DNA of 64,000 nt, from contig JAEUSB010000095.1 of assembly GCA_016788865.1 (NCBI GenBank), forward strand, positions 124,001 to 188,000. Reading direction: 5' to 3'. The stretch is from Leptospirales bacterium. GTDB taxonomy: Bacteria; Spirochaetota; Leptospiria; Leptospirales; Leptonemataceae. Positions 60,465 through 64,000 of the stretch are shown here, piece by piece. The notes below the pieces were generated by a model. The model was not told the origin of the DNA. It ran no database searches and worked only from the letters and a program-made list of their open reading frames with translations. Made by a program: the position numbers and the translations under genes. Numbering within the stretch: the first letter of the stretch is position 1; each line of letters opens with the position of its first letter.

Positions 60465-61637
60465 TTAACGTCTGCCACGGCCGCCGCGCGAGAACTCGCG
60501 ATCGTCGCGGTCACGATAGTTGCCATCGCGGTTTCCGCCGCCCTGGTTTCCACCCTGATTGCCCTGGTTTCCGCCGCCACCAAAACGATTTCCACCGTTC
60601 CCGCCGCCGCGTTTCCCACCACGATCTTTTTCGTCATCGTCTTCGACAGCGCCAGTCGCGCGAGTGAAGATCATCTTGCCTGCTGCCGTCTGAATAATGG
60701 AAGTGACGTTGACTTTCACAGTTTTACCCAGAAGCTGACGGCCGTTTTCTACAACGACCATGGTTCCATCTTCCAGGTATCCAATACCCTGGTTTTCGTC
60801 TTTGCCTTCTTTGATAACATCGATGATGATTTCTTCACCGGGCAAGACCACTGGCTTAAGAGCACTGGTCAGGCTGTTCAGGTTAAGGACTTCCACACCC
60901 TGTAGCTCCGCTACCTTGTTCAAGTTGAAATCGTTAGTGATCAATTTGCCGCCCGTTTCACGCGCGAGCCTTACGAGTTTTGCATCCACATCACGTGCAT
61001 CAGAGAAATCGGCGTAGCTGATTTTTACTTTCACGTTACCCAATTGCTGGAGCTTGTTTAACATATCGAGTCCGCGACGTCCGCGATTTCGCTTAACCGG
61101 GTCCGGTGAATCACTGATTAACTGAATTTCTCGGAGAACAAAGTTAGGGATAATGATTGGACCTTCAATGAAGTTGGTCTCTGCAATATCCAGAATTCGC
61201 CCATCGATTACGATTGATGTATCGAGAATCTTGTCTTTGTAACCTTCTGGTTTCTCACCAGGGAAGACGCTGCCACCGCCACCGCTAGCGATTCGACGCG
61301 ATGGAATTGCTGCGAATGCCATCCCGCCAAAGATTCCGCACATTACCGTTGTTACGGCAAACGCAGGTACATAGATTTGGAGATCGCCGCTGAGCAGCGA
61401 AGCCAGGAAGTAGCTGCCGGCTGCACCGAGCAGGCCGCCCAATGCACCGTACACGAATTTTTCTGAGTTCCATTTTGCCCAGATGCGGTCCGCGAAAGCG
61501 ACAAGCGCAATCAATACGAGCGCAGATCCTGCGCCAATTCCAGATTCAAGGTAGGTAGCTCCGCCAGCAAAACGCATCCAGAGAAATACACCGGCTGCGG
61601 AAAGCACGGCAATTACCGTACGTAGCAATAGTTTCAT
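60465..61637 (-). CDS. PIN-TRAM membrane protein (YacL-like) with RGG tail
   Basis: 390 aa. Four membrane helices (residues about 5-115) are followed by a PIN nuclease-like domain starting [20 protein letters not shown] with acidic residues also in [14 protein letters not shown], and a TRAM domain (about 275-335, [22 protein letters not shown]). The last 50 residues are Gly/Asn/Arg/Asp-rich ([31 protein letters not shown]), an RNA-binding-like disordered tail not usual for YacL. Family function is unresolved. Located 34 bases behind carD, a conserved neighbour pair in several phyla. Confidence 0.9.
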   Translation of the reverse strand: MKLLLRTVIAVLSAAGVFLWMRFAGGATYLESGIGAGSALVLIALVAFADRIWAKWNSEKFVYGALGGLLGAAGSYFLASLLSGDLQIYVPAFAVTTVMCGIFGGMAFAAIPSRRIASGGGGSVFPGEKPEGYKDKILDTSIVIDGRILDIAETNFIEGPIIIPNFVLREIQLISDSPDPVKRNRGRRGLDMLNKLQQLGNVKVKISYADFSDARDVDAKLVRLARETGGKLITNDFNLNKVAELQGVEVLNLNSLTSALKPVVLPGEEIIIDVIKEGKDENQGIGYLEDGTMVVVENGRQLLGKTVKVNVTSIIQTAAGKMIFTRATGAVEDDDEKDRGGKRGGGNGGNRFGGGGNQGNQGGNQGGGNRDGNYRDRDDREFSRGGRGRR

Positions 61638-61671
61638 ATAACACCCCTTCGGTCCGGGGCCTGCAGGCGGG

Positions 61672-62196
61672 TCAGGAAAGCACTTCTGATATCAGATTGC
61701 CCGCCTCTTCCATAGAGATTTCTCTTGAAATTGCGATTTCACTTGATACCAGATTGTATGCGGACTCATAGAGACGACGCTCCATGAGGGAGAGTTCTTT
61801 ATCTCGTGCGCGTTTGTACAGGTTTCGACAGACCTCTGCCACGGAGTAAATATCTCCGGATTTGATCTTAGTCATATTGTTTTGATAGCGGATTTTCCAG
61901 TCTTCTTCCGTATCCATCTCATCTTTCTTAAGCAGATCTAGAACTTTCTTTACATCTTTCTTTTTGATAATTGGCCGGATCCCAATTGTCTCAGCCTTAT
62001 CTACTGGAATCATTACCTTCATTTTTGAAGCGCTGATGTCCAGGATGTAGCACCGGGTTTTCTTACCCAGAATATCCTGCTTCTGGACAGCATTGATCTG
62101 TCCCACACCGTGCATTGGGTAGACTACGTAGTCTCCAACATCAAAACCTGTTTTTTCGGCTTTTTCCTGGCCCTTTTTCGCTTTTGCCTGCGGCAT
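61672..62196 (-). CDS. CarD-family transcriptional regulator
   Basis: 174 aa from ATG 62196. A start at 62247 would lie upstream of the predicted transcription start and is rejected. A Lys-rich head precedes the RNAP-interacting Tudor-like domain ([42 protein letters not shown]) and a helical DNA-binding domain ([44 protein letters not shown]). CarD binds the RNA polymerase beta subunit and stabilises open complexes, mainly at rRNA and housekeeping promoters. It has its own strong sigma-70 promoter. Confidence 0.94.
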   Translation of the reverse strand: MPQAKAKKGQEKAEKTGFDVGDYVVYPMHGVGQINAVQKQDILGKKTRCYILDISASKMKVMIPVDKAETIGIRPIIKKKDVKKVLDLLKKDEMDTEEDWKIRYQNNMTKIKSGDIYSVAEVCRNLYKRARDKELSLMERRLYESAYNLVSSEIAISREISMEEAGNLISEVLS

Positions 62197-62223
62197 ATTA
62201 TGGACCGACGATCCTAAGCTATT

Positions 62224-62252
62224 ATCGTAAGATTGCGCGGGCCGCATGTCAA
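62224..62252 (-). promoter_or_regulatory. Sigma-70 promoter of carD
   Basis: On the minus strand TTGACA (62252-62247) and TACGAT (62229-62224) are spaced by 17 bases. The predicted start is near 62217, giving a 20-base leader to ATG 62196. This is one of the best sigma-70 matches in the window. Confidence 0.78.
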
Positions 62253-62280
62253 GAAGTTTTTAAATCAGGCTGCACCCACC

Positions 62281-62336
62281 GGATTATGTCACATTAAGCT
62301 CGGCGGAGCGCGATTTTCGTGGATTATGTCACATTA
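62281..62336. repeat. Two 16-bp direct repeats upstream of carD
   Basis: GGATTATGTCACATTA occurs at 62281-62296 and again at 62321-62336, exactly 40 bases apart (close to four helical turns). Each contains the near-palindrome TTATGT-C-ACATTA. On the minus strand they lie about 65 and 105 bases upstream of the carD start of transcription, a typical activator or repressor position. Confidence 0.65.
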
Positions 62337-62353
62337 TCGAAAATGAGGCAGAG

Positions 62354-63487
62354 CTAGATGCTCGCAGAGGCTATGCAATGCCTCGAAGTGTTTCCTACGA
62401 CGATGCTGCCCTTCAGGGTGGGAATCCCGTTTGGTTCCAGTCTATAATTATACATTTGGTCTCCCGCGCCCGCCGACTGCCCAACAAAGAGAAATCTTCC
62501 TGACCGATCCATGCACATAATACCCGTGTTAGCCGGGGCTCCTTGTTGGTCCATCAGAGCAAGGGTTCCGTCCGTAGCGATGGAGTAGGTCTGAATTGTC
62601 GCACCGAATGAAAGGACGTAGAACCTGGTGCCATCTCGATTCAGCGCCGTGTGGGGGAGGTTCGTAACCCCGGCGCTGAAGAGCGAAACCGGTGTTAGAT
62701 TTCCAGCAGAGTCAATTCGGAACGATGCAACCTCATTGGATGACGAAGTGGTGAAAAGAAAATCACTGCCAGGTGAAATCTGAATTCTGCCCGAAATTGA
62801 AGCACCCGAAATGCTTGTATTTCCGAGGTCTACCATGGTTCCATCGGAAGCGACGGAAAAACGCTGCAGACCGCCGCCTGCAGCAGCGGAATAGAGAAAA
62901 TTACCGTTAGGAGTCAATGCGCCCTGTTGGCTATTGGCGACAATGGCGGTTGACGTTACAACGGGGGCACCCGGTGAACCATCTGTGAGATTGCTCCGAT
63001 AGAATCGGGTTACTGATTGCACTATACTGTACAGCAGAATATTGCCATTGGGGTGGGCCATTACAATGTGCGAGAAGTTCTCTCCTCCCGGTGTTCGCTG
63101 CGTTACTCTTGCCGATAGGACACCCGTGTTCGCATCAAACGGAAAAGCGTCCACTCCTCCCGGTACTGCGTTTAGGGTTGTGTAGAATACGGGAAGCGTC
63201 GGATGAGCTGTTGTGCGCAAGGGTGGGGTTGCTGTTGCCTGAGAGGAAGCGAGCGTGAGACTTCCGTCTTCGGAACTGATTCGATACGAACGTGCAGTTG
63301 AATCACCGCTGCTTACAACAAACAAATACTTGCTCGGGGCAATTGTTTGGGAGGACAGATTTGCCAGCAGAAGTGATAGTTCCGGGTTGTCATTCGTTAC
63401 GGGATTGAAGAGCGAGCAGCTCATGAAACAAGAAACAAGGGATGTGTTTAACAAAATAAAGAGTTTTTGATGAATTTGTTCCATCAT
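62354..63487 (-). CDS. Beta-propeller lipoprotein (lactonase-like)
   Basis: 377 aa. The N-terminus LFILLNTSLVSCFMSCSLF has two possible lipobox Cys, suggesting an anchored lipoprotein. Seven repeats of about 45 residues carry propeller strands such as PSKYLFVVSSGDSTARSYRI, HPNGNILLYSIVQSVTRFY, TPNGNFLYSAAAGGGLQRFSV and DRSGRFLFVGQSAGAGDQMYNY. It belongs to the same group as the protein at 5722. A non-enzymatic envelope role is likely. It ends 157 bases from the carD start codon and shares the strand. Confidence 0.85.
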   Translation of the reverse strand: MMEQIHQKLFILLNTSLVSCFMSCSLFNPVTNDNPELSLLLANLSSQTIAPSKYLFVVSSGDSTARSYRISSEDGSLTLASSQATATPPLRTTAHPTLPVFYTTLNAVPGGVDAFPFDANTGVLSARVTQRTPGGENFSHIVMAHPNGNILLYSIVQSVTRFYRSNLTDGSPGAPVVTSTAIVANSQQGALTPNGNFLYSAAAGGGLQRFSVASDGTMVDLGNTSISGASISGRIQISPGSDFLFTTSSSNEVASFRIDSAGNLTPVSLFSAGVTNLPHTALNRDGTRFYVLSFGATIQTYSIATDGTLALMDQQGAPANTGIMCMDRSGRFLFVGQSAGAGDQMYNYRLEPNGIPTLKGSIVVGNTSRHCIASASI

Positions 63488-63498
63488 ACGTCAGCGTG

Positions 63499-64000
63499 TT
63501 ACATATAGCCAACTCGGCTGGCTACACTGAATATATTTCCGACTGCCCGCACTTCATCAAGGAGAATTCGATCCGTTAATATTTTACGCACTGCCTCTTC
63601 GGGAAGATTTCGCATTCCTGCAAACCGCTCCCGATACTCAGTCAGTGAAATCTTTCCGGAGAACAGGTTTGTCTGGAATTGGTAGATTTGATGTTCCATC
63701 AAGAATCTAAGTGTGTCAAAATCTTCAACAGCTTCTGCGGTGATGCCGGCCTCTCTGTTGTCAGCAAGCCGCTTACAATAATCAATGAAAGCCAGGTTGT
63801 CCAGAAATTTGGTCTGATCTTCTTCAACCTTGAAGCGGAAACTGATCGGGTCGAGTTTGAATTCCTTTATCATAACCCCCAGGTCGAGGACAACCTGGTG
63901 GCTCTGACTCTTCACTCCAAAGTCATCCGCCGCGAAAGTGACACCAAAATTGAAAAATGATCCGCAAACTTCTTTGAGTGAGTGGATCTTCTCTTCATAC
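63499..64000 (-). CDS. Unidentified protein, 5' part beyond window edge
   Basis: The frame is open to the window end, so only the last 166 residues are seen. They begin YEEKIHSLKEVCGSFFNFG, then VTFAADDFGVKSQSHQVVLD, followed by a mostly helical acidic/basic segment (KVEEDQTKFLDNLAFIDYCKRLADN, FLMEHQIYQFQTNLFSGKISLTEYRERFAGM in part) and end VASRVGYM. No family is recognised. A GTG at 63915 is in frame but upstream residues continue the same pattern. Same strand as the beta-propeller lipoprotein, 11 bases ahead of it, so probably one operon. Confidence 0.7.
   Translation of the reverse strand, partial: YEEKIHSLKEVCGSFFNFGVTFAADDFGVKSQSHQVVLDLGVMIKEFKLDPISFRFKVEEDQTKFLDNLAFIDYCKRLADNREAGITAEAVEDFDTLRFLMEHQIYQFQTNLFSGKISLTEYRERFAGMRNLPEEAVRKILTDRILLDEVRAVGNIFSVASRVGYM

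Overview
This is about 64 kb of a bacterial chromosome with close to balanced base composition. It is probably from a spirochaete of the order Leptospirales, such as a free-living Leptospiraceae or Leptonema/Turneriella-like organism. The pointers are indirect: many lipoproteins with loose spirochaetal lipoboxes, a FecR-domain lipoprotein of the LipL45 type beside the flagellar export genes, a long FliN with a CheC-like N-terminal half, a 7TMR-DISM adenylate/guanylate cyclase, a TPR protein upstream of tgt, and a CarD regulator. There is no rRNA, CRISPR array, prophage or recognisable insertion sequence. The one tRNA is tRNA-Arg(CCG). The assignment rests on gene content only; no search was run.

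Layout. 1-4.1 kb: TPR protein, tgt, STAS anti-anti-sigma factor and a LysM lipoprotein closed by a strong terminator. 4.2-7 kb: a half-size TauE/SafE permease, a wHTH-DUF5985-DUF5985 operon in which both DUF5985 genes carry single-base frameshifts, and a beta-propeller protein. 7-19.5 kb: a collinear plus-strand block. It holds an amino-acid permease; a periplasmic binding protein, outer-membrane barrel and MscS channel in tight linkage; a DUF389 membrane protein; a degenerate histidine kinase with a degenerate receiver; and a GH15 glucoamylase/trehalase-like enzyme overlapping a fused trehalose-6-phosphate synthase/phosphatase. 19.5-25 kb: NhaA, a TfoX-like protein, a membrane cyclase and a CLC transporter. 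Together, 7-25 kb reads as an ion and osmotic homeostasis neighbourhood.

25-34.7 kb is a mixed housekeeping region: DUF4189, tRNA-Arg, map, CNNM/CorC, acyl-CoA dehydrogenase, GNAT, RluA, CPBP and an M23 peptidase. It contains three copies of a GC-rich element of about 155 bp whose long stem is preserved by compensatory changes. Each copy sits at the 3' end of a gene. A fourth, partial copy lies next to a 62-bp tandem hairpin repeat. 34.7-44.2 kb is the flagellar export and switch cluster fliN-fliO-(pheA)-fliP-fliQ-fliR-flhB-flhA, followed by the FecR lipoprotein, all on the minus strand.

44-54 kb: a GH36 alpha-galactosidase with a Na+/solute symporter, an alpha/beta hydrolase, a Xer recombinase, glycyl-tRNA synthetase, an FMN reductase, an SRPBCC-MarR operon with a perfect operator palindrome, and a DinB protein. 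54.2-57.4 kb is a copper module: an orphan bufferin-like peptide (BufA2 type), cueR and the copZ-copA operon. Two CueR-type boxes share the same 16-mer in the divergent region. 57.5-64 kb: an acyl-CoA synthetase, a decayed esterase 3' end translationally overlapping an AraC regulator, a PIN-TRAM protein with an RGG tail, carD with a clear promoter and upstream direct repeats, a second beta-propeller lipoprotein, and an unidentified gene cut by the window edge.
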